From assembly GCF_026126405.1 (NCBI RefSeq), contig NZ_JAFMTQ010000015.1, positions 24,364 to 88,363 of the forward strand: a stretch of DNA of 64,000 nucleotides. The letters run 5' to 3'. The notes beneath the pieces were generated by a model, which saw only the letters and a list, made by a program, of their open reading frames with translations, was not told the DNA's origin and made no database searches. Of this stretch, positions 23,668 through 32,456 are shown in pieces. The position numbers were made by a program, and so were the translations under genes. Within the stretch, counting starts at the first letter, position 1, and each line of letters opens with the position of its first letter. The DNA is from Aureitalea sp. L0-47. GTDB taxonomy: Bacteria; Bacteroidota; Bacteroidia; Flavobacteriales; Flavobacteriaceae.

Positions 23668-25749
23668 ATGTCATCGGCAGCTAAAACCAGTAAGAACGAA
23701 TACATTAACAGGGAACTAAGCTGGTTGCAGTTCAATGCACGAGTATTGCAAGAAGCTGAGGATCCCACGGTTCCACTAATTGAGCGTCTTCGATTTGTTG
23801 GGATATTTTCGAACAACCTCGATGAATTCTTTAAGGTCCGATACGCCACGATCAAACGCATTGTCGAGGCTGGTAAAGGCGGAAGGAATGTGCTGGGAGG
23901 TATCTCAGCCACAGATCTCTTAGAAGAGATCACAAAGACTGTGATCGAACAACAGGCTACAAGTTTAAAGATTCTCAGTAGCATTCAGAAAAAACTGGAA
24001 GGGGAGAATATTTTTATCATTGATGAAAACGAACTCAACGAAGAACAGGATAAATTCATTGCCGATTTCTTTATTCGGAAAGTAAGCCCGGCCCTGGTTA
24101 CCATCATGATAGGAGAATTGGATGAATTTCCAAGCCTGAAAGACAGTGCGGCCTATCTCGCTGTGAAAATGGTGATGTCCAAGACGGATGAAACATTCGA
24201 GAATAAGGTGAATTATGCGTTGATCGAAATACCGCGCTCGGTGGAAAGGTTTGTCGTATTGCCTTCCGAAGGAGAAAAACAGTATATCATCATACTCGAC
24301 AATCTTATTCGTCGATGTATGGGACGAATATTCAATATCTTCAACTTCGAAAGTATCACGGCTCACATGATCAAGATCACACGTGATGCGGAGTTGGATA
24401 TCGACAGTGATCTGAGTCGAAGCTTCCTGGAAAAGATATCTAAAAGTGTTGAGCGGAGAAGTTCTGGCGATCCCGTGCGATTCGTATACGACAAGAGCAT
24501 CGACAAAGAAACGCTGCAATTCCTCATGGAGAAGATGGGTATCGATAGCACGGATAGCATTATTCCAGGGGGCCGATATCACAACAGGAGGGATTATATG
24601 AAGTTTCCTAGCCTGGGAAGAACAGATCTTCTTTATTCAGCAATTGAACCATTGAGAATACCCGGCTTATCGCTTGAAGGAAGCTTGTTTGAAAAAATAG
24701 CCGAAAAGGACTATTTACTGTATGCGCCCTATCAAACGTTTAATTACGTTGTGAAATTCCTGAAAGAAGCTGCTCTCGATCCCAAGGTACGGTCGATCAA
24801 GATCACGATCTACAGACTGGCACAGACATCACAGATTGCCAGCGCATTGATAAATGCGGCCAAGAACGGTAAGGATGTAACCGTGCAAATAGAGTTGCAA
24901 GCGCGATTTGACGAGGCAGCCAATATCAGCTATGCGGAACAAATGCAGAGTGAAGGTGTGAAGTTGATCTTTGGTGTTTCAGGTTTGAAAGTACACTGCA
25001 AGGCCTGTGTAATTGAAAGGCTTGAGCAAGGAAAAATAGCCCGTTACTCTTTCATAAGTACCGGAAACTTTAATGAAACAACCGCCAGGATCTATACGGA
25101 TTACACGCTTTTTACACACAACCAGAAGATAGGAAAGGAGATCCATAAGGTCTTTGACTTCTTCGAAGTGAATTACCTCATCAAGAAATACCGTCACCTG
25201 ATAGTCTCACCACATTATACACGCAATGCAATAAATAACCTTATTGAGACAGAGATCAAGAATCATAAGGCTGGTCTTCCAAGCGGTATAAAATTAAAGC
25301 TCAATAGTTTGTCCGATTTCAAAATGATCGATAAGCTGTATGATGCCAGCAGGGCAGGTGTGAAAGTAAAACTTATTGTTCGAGGCCTGTGCTGTCTGAT
25401 ACCCGGTGTTGAGGGAATGAGTGAAAATATTGAGGTGATCAGCATAGTAGATAAGTTCCTGGAACATCCACGATTATTTATTTTTGAAAATGCCGGTGAC
25501 CCTAAGTATTTCATATCTTCGGCAGATCTGATGCAGCGAAACCTGGATCACCGGGTGGAACTCACATGCCCGATCTACGATGAGGATATAAAACAAGAAT
25601 TAAATGATACCTTTGAAATCTCCTGGAACGACAATGTGAAGGCCAGGATCATAGCCCGGGACTCAGATAACGAATACAGGAGGAATAATGAACCATCTGT
25701 TCGTTCCCAGTTTAGGTTGTATGAATATTATCTAGAAAAATTGAATTGA
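23668..25749 (+). CDS. ppk1: Polyphosphate kinase 1
   Basis: This 693-residue enzyme polymerises phosphate from ATP into polyphosphate, probably at the inner membrane. The N domain starts with NRELSWLQFNARVL. The two phospholipase D-like C domains include the autophosphorylated histidine in KVHCKAC and the FISTGNFNETTARIYTD motif, then the second set ending ISSADLMQRNLDHRVE. An exopolyphosphatase-type gene starts one base after its stop, so synthesis and breakdown are encoded together. Confidence 0.96.
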   Translation: MSSAAKTSKNEYINRELSWLQFNARVLQEAEDPTVPLIERLRFVGIFSNNLDEFFKVRYATIKRIVEAGKGGRNVLGGISATDLLEEITKTVIEQQATSLKILSSIQKKLEGENIFIIDENELNEEQDKFIADFFIRKVSPALVTIMIGELDEFPSLKDSAAYLAVKMVMSKTDETFENKVNYALIEIPRSVERFVVLPSEGEKQYIIILDNLIRRCMGRIFNIFNFESITAHMIKITRDAELDIDSDLSRSFLEKISKSVERRSSGDPVRFVYDKSIDKETLQFLMEKMGIDSTDSIIPGGRYHNRRDYMKFPSLGRTDLLYSAIEPLRIPGLSLEGSLFEKIAEKDYLLYAPYQTFNYVVKFLKEAALDPKVRSIKITIYRLAQTSQIASALINAAKNGKDVTVQIELQARFDEAANISYAEQMQSEGVKLIFGVSGLKVHCKACVIERLEQGKIARYSFISTGNFNETTARIYTDYTLFTHNQKIGKEIHKVFDFFEVNYLIKKYRHLIVSPHYTRNAINNLIETEIKNHKAGLPSGIKLKLNSLSDFKMIDKLYDASRAGVKVKLIVRGLCCLIPGVEGMSENIEVISIVDKFLEHPRLFIFENAGDPKYFISSADLMQRNLDHRVELTCPIYDEDIKQELNDTFEISWNDNVKARIIARDSDNEYRRNNEPSVRSQFRLYEYYLEKLN

Positions 25750-25750
25750 T

Positions 25751-26671
25751 TTGCTGAACATAGAGAAATATGCCGCGATAGACATCGGTTCTAATGCAAT
25801 ACGATTATTAATCTCCACTGTTATTGAAAAAGAAGACCAGGTACAATTTAAAAAGACCTCCCTGGTGAGAGTACCCATTCGATTAGGTGCCGATGTATTC
25901 CTGAAAGATCGTATTTCAGAAAAGAATTATAAGCGCATGGTAGATGCAATGAATGCCTATCGTTTGCTTATGAAAACCCACAAAGTGAGCAGGTACAGGG
26001 CCTGTGCTACTTCGGCCATGCGTGAATCCAAAAATGGGGAAGAGATCGCGGCACTCATTAAAAAAGAGACGGGCATCAATATTCAGATCATCGATGGTAA
26101 GGACGAAGCATCCATCATCGCTACTACAGATTTAAGGGAATTGATCCAGGATGACAAAGTTTTCCTATATGTGGATGTGGGTGGAGGTAGCACGGAATTT
26201 ACCGTATTTGCAAATGGTAAAGTGGTTACTTCCCGGTCCTTCAAGTTAGGAACCGTTCGTATTCTGAACGATATGGTTCGCGAATCTGTTTGGGACGAGG
26301 TAAAAGACTGGATCAAGAAAAACACCAGGAAATACGAAAAAGTAAGTTGTATCGGTTCCGGAGGAAATATTAACAGCATCTATAAACACAGTGAGAAAAA
26401 ACTGGGGAAACCCCTAAGTTATTTCTACCTGGCCCGTTTCTACGATGAATTGAAATCCTATACTTACCACGAACGAATCTTTCAATTACAAATGAACCCG
26501 GACAGGGCCGATGTGATCATCCCGGCTACTCGTATCTATCTTTCTGCGATGAAATGGAGCAAATCAAAAAATATGTTTGTTCCCAAGATCGGACTGGCAG
26601 ATGGTATTATTAAGAGTCTTTACAATGAAAAGGTAGCTCTTGGGATTGATGTCAATAATGGAATGAGTTAA
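25751..26671 (+). CDS. ppx: Ppx/GppA-type exopolyphosphatase
   Basis: This 306-residue member of the ASKHA-fold Ppx/GppA family hydrolyses polyphosphate ends or pppGpp. Phosphate-binding motifs are DIGSNAIRLL (residues 10-19) and VDVGGGSTEF (about 141-150), with GSGGNINSI near 202. It is the short form, lacking the C-terminal HD-like domain of E. coli Ppx. No ATG precedes the first motif: the start is TTG at 25751, one base after the ppk1 stop, with a stop in frame just upstream. It overlaps the convergent methyltransferase gene by four bases. Confidence 0.88.
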   Translation: MLNIEKYAAIDIGSNAIRLLISTVIEKEDQVQFKKTSLVRVPIRLGADVFLKDRISEKNYKRMVDAMNAYRLLMKTHKVSRYRACATSAMRESKNGEEIAALIKKETGINIQIIDGKDEASIIATTDLRELIQDDKVFLYVDVGGGSTEFTVFANGKVVTSRSFKLGTVRILNDMVRESVWDEVKDWIKKNTRKYEKVSCIGSGGNINSIYKHSEKKLGKPLSYFYLARFYDELKSYTYHERIFQLQMNPDRADVIIPATRIYLSAMKWSKSKNMFVPKIGLADGIIKSLYNEKVALGIDVNNGMS

Positions 26672-27423
26672 ATTTTGCGTGCGATGATTACACTTTGTTT
26701 TGTGCGAGAAATGTGCTGAGGCGCGAATATTTCAACTTTAAATCCATTCTCCTCGAATAAATTTAAAAAGAATTGTTTTTCAAAACGTACACGGTGTAAT
26801 TTACCAACGGATTCACCAAGATAATTTTTTGGATTCTCTTCACAATCAGGAACTTTCTCCTCTACGAAAGCAGTAACATACAGAATCCCGTTTGCTTTTA
26901 ACACAGCCTGAAACTCTTCAATATAAAATAATACATCATCGGTCAACATATGGGAAAAAACCGAATTGAGGAATACTAGATCGAAAGAATTTTTCTCAAA
27001 AGGAAGTTGTTGCAATGTTTCGACGCCTCTGTTATAACGGGCATTAAAAGCAGGAAGGTGAATAAACTTGATCTTTGTTCCATATTTGGTGATCCATTTA
27101 TTGCACCATTTTATAGACTTGTAATGTGTATCCACACCAAAATATGAACCAAATTGTGTTCTCATCAATTTAAGACCATTGACCAACCTCCCTTGACCAC
27201 AACCGAAATCCAGAATTGAAGAGGACTCGTAAAAATCAAAATACTCGGAAAGGTGATTTATTTGCTCTACCGCAGATTGCAGATAAACCTCGTTATCACT
27301 TAAACCTTGATTTTCCCTAAATGTTGGCAAATAAAACTCTTTATAAGTAATGGCCTTCATCTTTGGATCCCCTAGGAAGGTGATTTTCACTCTATTTATA
27401 ATCCGTCTAAGGATTTTCCTCAT
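26668..27423 (-). CDS. SAM-dependent methyltransferase, class I
   Basis: The 251-residue protein has the SAM motif SILDFGCGQGRLV near residue 69 and an acidic motif FGVDTHYKSI about 24 residues later. The N terminus is basic (RKILRRIINRVKI). The substrate is not evident from sequence; such enzymes near glycan or tRNA genes often modify small molecules or polysaccharides. It lies 11 bases downstream of miaE on the same strand and may be co-transcribed. Confidence 0.8.
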   Translation of the reverse strand: MRKILRRIINRVKITFLGDPKMKAITYKEFYLPTFRENQGLSDNEVYLQSAVEQINHLSEYFDFYESSSILDFGCGQGRLVNGLKLMRTQFGSYFGVDTHYKSIKWCNKWITKYGTKIKFIHLPAFNARYNRGVETLQQLPFEKNSFDLVFLNSVFSHMLTDDVLFYIEEFQAVLKANGILYVTAFVEEKVPDCEENPKNYLGESVGKLHRVRFEKQFFLNLFEENGFKVEIFAPQHISRTKQSVIIARKI

Positions 27424-27434
27424 AACAATTTTTA

Positions 27435-28046
27435 TTACCCATGAACGGTTTCTTCTTTACCAAGGTCCTTCATTAATTCCGCTTCGTAGGTGAGTAGGTC
27501 CTGCCATTTTTTATCAACAACTTCTCGTTCTCCATATTGTCTTGCAAAGGAGAGGAACATGGTGTAGTGATTCGCTTCGCTGATCATTAACTTCCGGTAG
27601 AACTTCGCTAGTTTCTTATCTTCAAGCTCTTCGCTCAATAGTCGGAAACGTTCACAACTTCTGGCCTCGATCAATGCCGCATACAACAGCCTATGGACCA
27701 ATTGATCGTTTCTGCTACCTCCCTTAGGGAAGAACTTCATGAGCTTGTTCACATAGGCATCTTTACGTTCACGTCCCAGGTGTAAACCTCGTTCGAGGAG
27801 TAGATCGTGTACCATTTTGAAGTGGCTCATTTCCTCCTGCGCAAGTAATGTCATTTCACTCACCAACTCACTGTATCCCGGGTAACCAATAATGAGTGAA
27901 ATGGCTGTGGAAGCCGCTTTCTGCTCACAATAGGCGTGATCTGTTAGAATTTCTTCAATATTTTTCTCAACGATATTTACCCAACGCGGATCGGTAGGTA
28001 ATTTGAGTCCGAGCATTTTCTTATTTAATTCTTTCATTTCCTCCAT
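27435..28046 (-). CDS. miaE: tRNA-(ms2io6A)-hydroxylase MiaE
   Basis: This 203-residue ferritin-like diiron monooxygenase hydroxylates the isopentenyl side chain of ms2i6A37 in tRNA. Iron-ligand motifs are in DHAYCEQKAAS, EEMSHF, LIEARSCERF and SEANHYTMF. Length is typical. It lies 9 bases after dnaX and before the methyltransferase in one minus-strand operon. Confidence 0.92.
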   Translation of the reverse strand: MEEMKELNKKMLGLKLPTDPRWVNIVEKNIEEILTDHAYCEQKAASTAISLIIGYPGYSELVSEMTLLAQEEMSHFKMVHDLLLERGLHLGRERKDAYVNKLMKFFPKGGSRNDQLVHRLLYAALIEARSCERFRLLSEELEDKKLAKFYRKLMISEANHYTMFLSFARQYGEREVVDKKWQDLLTYEAELMKDLGKEETVHG

Positions 28047-28055
28047 AACTCGATA

Positions 28056-29825
28056 TTATAATTCAAGGTCGAATTCTCTGCGAAGATCTTCGATCGCCGG
28101 ATTCTTTTCCCTGAGTTTTTCGAATTTTTCTCTAGCGGTATACGCGTAGCGTTTTGTTTCCGTTTCGTTTACTTCAATGGAAAGATCCACTTCGTAATTT
28201 TGCAATTTCTCCCTTAAAAAACCAAGGAGTTCGTATTTAGCCCTTTCCACTTCCACTTTTATAGTGTCGTTCGGAAAAACAAGATGGATAAGTGATCCTT
28301 CCAGTTTTGGTGTTCCCATGGTGAGATGGGAGAGGAGGTTGTATTTTCCTTCCTTTTCTACCTTACTTGAATAATCATCCCAGGCCGACTGCATTTCCGC
28401 TTCTGTAAATTCTGAAACAGGTAGATTTGCCTCATCCGGCTGCCTGGCTATTAATTCCTTTTTAAGTTGTTGTTTTCTCTGAATGCTTTTGAGCGACAAA
28501 GCCGATACTTTTTTGGCATTTCTTTCAGCGAGGATCTGAGGTCGTTCAATTATCTTTTCCTTGATTTGTGGTGCTGGATTCTCTGAAACAGTTTCTACTG
28601 GTAACTCCTCAACAGTTTCTTTTTCTTCTGAAATGGCTACTTCGTGAGTGTCTGGAACTTCAACTTTGTCCTCAGCCTGGGGCCTAACGGGTTTCTGTTC
28701 AGCAGCAATTCCTTTGAAGAAAGACGGGGGAATTACGTATCTGTTGTTGTCAGACTTTTTTTTTTCGTCCTTTTTGGTGAGGGAACCAAGTTGTAATAAA
28801 CACAATTCCACCAGTAACCTGGGGTTTCGACTTGATTTATATTTCAGATCACAGTTATTAGCAAGCTCAATGGCCTCTACCAGGAACTTGGTATCGGCTT
28901 GCTGCGATTGCTTCAGGTACATGTTCTTTACCTGTTCACCTACTTCGAGCAATTCCACAGTTTCACTGTTCTTACATACAAGCAGGTCTCTGAAGTGAGA
29001 CGCCAGCCCCATGATGAAGTGATGACCATCAAAACCTTTGGAAAGGATCTCATTAAATGCCACCAATAATTTGGGAATGTCATTTGCCAATAGTAGACCG
29101 GTGATGGAAAAGTAATAGGTGTAATCCAGCACATTGAGGTTTTCGGTTACTGCTTGCCGAGTGAGTTTATTTCCAGCAAAACTAACTACCCGATCAAAAA
29201 TTGACAATGCATCACGCAGCGCACCGTCGGCTTTTTGAGCAATTATATGCAGCGCATCATCTTCGGCTTCTATGCCTTCAGCATTCGCAACCCTGGCAAG
29301 GTGCTGCTTGATATCCTTTACGGTGATTCTCCTGAAGTCGAAGATCTGGCAACGAGAAAGGATAGTTGGTATGATCTTGTGTTTTTCGGTAGTTGCAAGA
29401 ATAAAGATGGCGTGTTTCGGAGGTTCTTCAAGCGTTTTCAAAAACGCGTTGAATGCCGCAGAGGATAACATATGTACCTCGTCAATTATATAGACCTTGT
29501 ATTTTCCTACCTGGGGCGGTATGCGAACCTGGTCTATCAGGTTGCGTATATCATCTACGGAATTATTGGACGCAGCGTCAAGCTCGAAGATATTGAATGC
29601 AAAATCTTCATCTTCACGTTCATCTCCGTCCTGGTTGATCTTCTTTGCGAGTATCCTGGCGCAAGTGGTTTTACCAACGCCTCTGGGACCTGTGAATAAA
29701 AGGGCCTGAGCCAAATGATTGTTAGAGATAGCATTGTCAAGAGTACTTGTGATGGCACGTTGACCAACAACATCTTCAAACTGTGCAGGTCTGTATTTCC
29801 GGGCCGATACAATGAAATGCTCCAT
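28056..29825 (-). CDS. dnaX: DNA polymerase III subunit gamma/tau
   Basis: This 589-residue AAA+ clamp-loader ATPase starts at ATG 29825 (MEHFIVSARKYRP). The Walker A motif GPRGVGKTT is near residue 43, and Walker B IIDEVHMLS and sensor SRC follow. The four zinc cysteines between Walker A and the DAASNN motif are absent, replaced by a short acidic loop (DGDEREDEDFAFN). A long C-terminal tau-like region binds polymerase and helicase. No internal slippery site was evident to me. A perfect -7 box lies six bases upstream of the ATG. Confidence 0.95.
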   Translation of the reverse strand: MEHFIVSARKYRPAQFEDVVGQRAITSTLDNAISNNHLAQALLFTGPRGVGKTTCARILAKKINQDGDEREDEDFAFNIFELDAASNNSVDDIRNLIDQVRIPPQVGKYKVYIIDEVHMLSSAAFNAFLKTLEEPPKHAIFILATTEKHKIIPTILSRCQIFDFRRITVKDIKQHLARVANAEGIEAEDDALHIIAQKADGALRDALSIFDRVVSFAGNKLTRQAVTENLNVLDYTYYFSITGLLLANDIPKLLVAFNEILSKGFDGHHFIMGLASHFRDLLVCKNSETVELLEVGEQVKNMYLKQSQQADTKFLVEAIELANNCDLKYKSSRNPRLLVELCLLQLGSLTKKDEKKKSDNNRYVIPPSFFKGIAAEQKPVRPQAEDKVEVPDTHEVAISEEKETVEELPVETVSENPAPQIKEKIIERPQILAERNAKKVSALSLKSIQRKQQLKKELIARQPDEANLPVSEFTEAEMQSAWDDYSSKVEKEGKYNLLSHLTMGTPKLEGSLIHLVFPNDTIKVEVERAKYELLGFLREKLQNYEVDLSIEVNETETKRYAYTAREKFEKLREKNPAIEDLRREFDLEL

Positions 29826-29831
29826 ATCAAA

Positions 29832-29839
29832 CAAATATA
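29832..29839 (-). promoter_or_regulatory. Promoter -7 box of dnaX (TATATTTG)
   Basis: On the minus strand a perfect TAnnTTTG ends six bases before the dnaX ATG. Transcription would start at or just before the start codon. It also excludes the TTG at 29834, which lies inside the box. Confidence 0.5.
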
Positions 29840-29878
29840 AAAAGCCATAGTCGCTTTTTAAACATTTGCCATGGCAAT

Positions 29879-29911
29879 TTTGTGCTATTTATTAACATTA
29901 ACGTAATTTTG
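29879..29911 (+). promoter_or_regulatory. Consensus promoter of rnpB
   Basis: TTTG (29879-29882), 21 bases, then TAATTTTG (29904-29911). Both boxes match the phylum consensus, and the predicted start falls at the 5' end of the RNase P RNA. It is divergent from dnaX. Confidence 0.75.
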
Positions 29912-29913
29912 CA

Positions 29914-30229
29914 GCGCAGGCCGCCTTATCGCTCTTTTTAAAAGGGAGGAAAGTCCGGACACCATAGGGAAGCATAGCGGCTAACAGCCGTCACCCAGTA
30001 GCTAGCGCTACTGGGGCGGACTAGTGCAACAGAAAGTATGTACAGGTAATGCTGTAGTGAAATCGGTAAACTCTATGCGGTGAAATACCACGTAAACTTG
30101 CATTTGAGGGTTCCCGCCCAACGCAAGAGGGTAGGTAGATAGAGCTAACTGGTAACAGTTGGTCCAGATAAATGATAAGGACCCTTTAGCAGTTGCTAGA
30201 GGGGACAGAATCCGGCTTACAGGCCTGCT
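29914..30229 (+). ncRNA. rnpB: RNase P RNA, class A
   Basis: The catalytic RNA that trims 5' leaders of tRNA precursors. The conserved CR-I sequence GAGGAAAGTCCGGAC is at 29946-29960 and the matching 3' sequence ACAGAATCCGGCTTA at 30205-30219. The ends GCAGGCC (29916-29922) and GGCCTGC (30222-30228) pair to form helix P1. The GCCGTCACCC, AGTGCAACAGAAAG and GGTAAACTC segments are also typical. The 3' T-rich tail runs into the stop codon of the convergent rsmD. Confidence 0.95.
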
Positions 30230-30781
30230 TTATTTTTCTTCATTTTTTTCTGAAAAGAAACTAAATACAGATCCGCCGTATCTCCGCGATTCCTGATATC
30301 CTTTCAATGTTGAGAGATCCAGGTGCTTCGTATGTTCCAGGATAAGGATACCCTCTTCATGCAGTAATTCGTTATCCATGGTTAAACTCACCAGCTCTTC
30401 CATTTGTTCTTTACTGAAGTTATAGGGTGGGTCTGCAAAAACGATGCTGTACTTATTTGGATCTTTCGAAAGGTATTTGAACACGTCTGATTTCACCGTT
30501 CGAATCGGCATCTCAAGTTCATCGGCGGTTTTCTGAATGAATTTCACACATCCGAAATGTCCATCCACAGCACAAATACTTTCAGCTCCTCGAGAAGCAA
30601 ATTCATAGCTGATGTTTCCGGTACCGGCAAAGAGGTCCAGCACTGTTACCTCATCAAGGTCATAACGATTGTTCAGTATATTGAATAGGGCCTCCTTAGC
30701 GAAATCGGTGGTCGGCCGAACAGGCAATTTTTTCGGGGCGATGATCCTTTTCCCTTTAAAGACTCCTGAAACAATCCGCAT
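30230..30781 (-). CDS. rsmD: 16S rRNA (guanine(966)-N(2))-methyltransferase RsmD
   Basis: This 183-residue enzyme methylates G966 of 16S rRNA. It starts with the family signature MRIVSGVFKGKRI...RPTTDFAKEALFNIL. The SAM loop is DLFAGTGN near residue 49, and the catalytic motif is FADPPYNF near 113. Its stop codon overlaps the terminator tail of rnpB on the other strand. It lies 2 bases after the DUF3822 gene. Confidence 0.94.
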   Translation of the reverse strand: MRIVSGVFKGKRIIAPKKLPVRPTTDFAKEALFNILNNRYDLDEVTVLDLFAGTGNISYEFASRGAESICAVDGHFGCVKFIQKTADELEMPIRTVKSDVFKYLSKDPNKYSIVFADPPYNFSKEQMEELVSLTMDNELLHEEGILILEHTKHLDLSTLKGYQESRRYGGSVFSFFSEKNEEK

Positions 30782-30783
30782 GT

Positions 30784-31602
30784 TTAAATCGATTTCAGTA
30801 ATAACCGCTCATGCGGCAATGAATCTTCAATGAAGAGCCCTTCATCTGTCGTTTCCATGAAATCGATATTTCGAATATAAGTGTAGGCAATCTCATATAG
30901 CGAATCATGTTCCGAGACCATTCCGAGGAAAGTAACTTTTACGCTATCAGGATTCAGTTCCAGTTGTTCAAAACAGAAGAGCACATAATAGATGAAGTCT
31001 TCAGGTGTGGTGTAGGGATAAGCATTGCACAGTTGTAGTTCTCCGTTTTTCTGAATTACCATCTGGAAGCTCGCACGGTCTACATAGATGAATACTTCGG
31101 GAGATTCTGAAAATCGATTTGCCGAGGGAACCAGGTTCAGCATAACGGACGCCACATGAAAATATTCGAATCCACCAAAGGTATCGTAGAGGAAGTTATT
31201 CACATTCACATAGGGAACATACACCACATGCAGCCCGCGGTTCTGGACTTCATCCCATGCAATATAGTCGTTCACTAAGATCTTGGAATTGAATTTCAGA
31301 TAGTCGCTTGCCTTAGATTCATCAAATAGAGTAGAGGGAACCAGGGCGTATTCGGGGTTGGAATAAATAACTTTTACAGATTCTACTGTTGCCACCTCGC
31401 CCAGATCATTTCGAACAAAGGATGCTATGTCCAACAACAGTTCTTCAGGCGTGCGTGCCTTGGTGTAGGTCTTTTCAGAAAAGTGCAGCACCTCAGTACG
31501 GATACTGTTAGTTACTAAAAAAGAAAGTCCGGTCAATGAAACTTGAACGGACAGTCTTTTATTTGGAATGTTTTGTATGCTATTGCTTGTCGTCTGTGTC
31601 AT
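30784..31602 (-). CDS. DUF3822 family protein
   Basis: The 272-residue protein starts at ATG 31602 (MTQTTSNSIQN), 23 bases inside the end of the upstream gene; a longer frame exists but begins far inside that gene. Features are KRLSVQVSLTGLSFLV near the start and a two-lobed actin/ASKHA-like arrangement with FIYVDRASFQMVIQKNGELQLCNAYPY in the second half, matching DUF3822. The family is widespread in Bacteroidota, usually before rsmD, as here. Function is unknown. Confidence 0.82.
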   Translation of the reverse strand: MTQTTSNSIQNIPNKRLSVQVSLTGLSFLVTNSIRTEVLHFSEKTYTKARTPEELLLDIASFVRNDLGEVATVESVKVIYSNPEYALVPSTLFDESKASDYLKFNSKILVNDYIAWDEVQNRGLHVVYVPYVNVNNFLYDTFGGFEYFHVASVMLNLVPSANRFSESPEVFIYVDRASFQMVIQKNGELQLCNAYPYTTPEDFIYYVLFCFEQLELNPDSVKVTFLGMVSEHDSLYEIAYTYIRNIDFMETTDEGLFIEDSLPHERLLLKSI

Positions 31603-32329
31603 AAATCTTCGGCCAGTTTCCACTGGTGTCCACTTCATCCATGGATCCCACTTTAATGCTAGGACCATTTACACCATCCACAGATACTACCTGCTTTTCT
31701 TGAGCCAGTAGGTCTTTATCAAGATCTGATAGTATTACGTCTTTATCTACTTTTACTTCAAAAACTGAGTAAATAGTTCCGTTCTTATCTAATTTCCCTG
31801 CTTTCAACTGGAACTTCTCACTAACTCCTTCAACAGGAATATTCATCATTGACTTGTAGCGATCTGTCCCCTGGTAAATAGAGTCTCTAACAGGTGTAAA
31901 TCTCAATGTATCGGTAATAACTTCTTCAACAAAATAACCTCCTTCAATAGGATCGAGACCGAAGGCCTTGTTCTTCTCCACATCAGGATAACTTGTATCC
32001 CTTCTTTGAACTACAGGGAATTGTGCGGTATCCAGGAAACGTACAAGACTGTCGAAATCACCAATGAAACCTCCCTGGATTTCCTGATAAGCCAATTGAC
32101 CGGCCTTAATATCTTTTAAATTTTTGATAACCTTCGCATATCTGGCCTCCTTCACCTTGTTGAATTCGATAGGCCCCTGGATGGAATTATATAAGAGATA
32201 TCCCAGATAGATAATAACAGCCCACAGAATTAGTGAAATTATTGGATTGAATTTCTTAGGCACGAATTTCTCAAGAAAAAGCACCAATCCAATACTGAGA
32301 ATAATGCCTATTACAATGTATACAATCAT
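31580..32329 (-). CDS. Conserved membrane protein of unknown function
   Basis: The 249-residue protein has two N-terminal transmembrane helices (about residues 3-18 and 29-47), then a soluble domain of about 200 residues rich in charged residues, containing IKNLKDIKAGQLAYQEIQGGFIGDFDSL. That segment resembles type IV pilin-like or Bacteroidota 'AYxxxxGxYxxxFdsL' motifs. I do not recognise a characterised family. It is the first gene of an operon with a DUF3822 gene and rsmD. Confidence 0.7.
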   Translation of the reverse strand: MIVYIVIGIILSIGLVLFLEKFVPKKFNPIISLILWAVIIYLGYLLYNSIQGPIEFNKVKEARYAKVIKNLKDIKAGQLAYQEIQGGFIGDFDSLVRFLDTAQFPVVQRRDTSYPDVEKNKAFGLDPIEGGYFVEEVITDTLRFTPVRDSIYQGTDRYKSMMNIPVEGVSEKFQLKAGKLDKNGTIYSVFEVKVDKDVILSDLDKDLLAQEKQVVSVDGVNGPSIKVGSMDEVDTSGNWPKIYDTDDKQ

Positions 32330-32456
32330 AATTAATCAGATGAAGGTTATTATAGTTAATCAGGTCTATCGCAAATCTACAATTTTTTTTTGTTCACAAA
32401 AGTATAATCCGAAAAAATCATAGCTATCTTTAGCGCTTCAGATTGCCAACTACCTT

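Noticed and set aside
25000..26000. Possible toxin-antitoxin or phage genes near ppk1-ppx
   Set aside because: All frames there belong to ppk1 and ppx, and no small gene pair is present.
29826..30229. Possible tRNA cluster in the gap between dnaX and rsmD
   Set aside because: The conserved sequences are those of RNase P RNA; no tRNA-like TTCGAATC arm with matching acceptor stem was found there or in other gaps.
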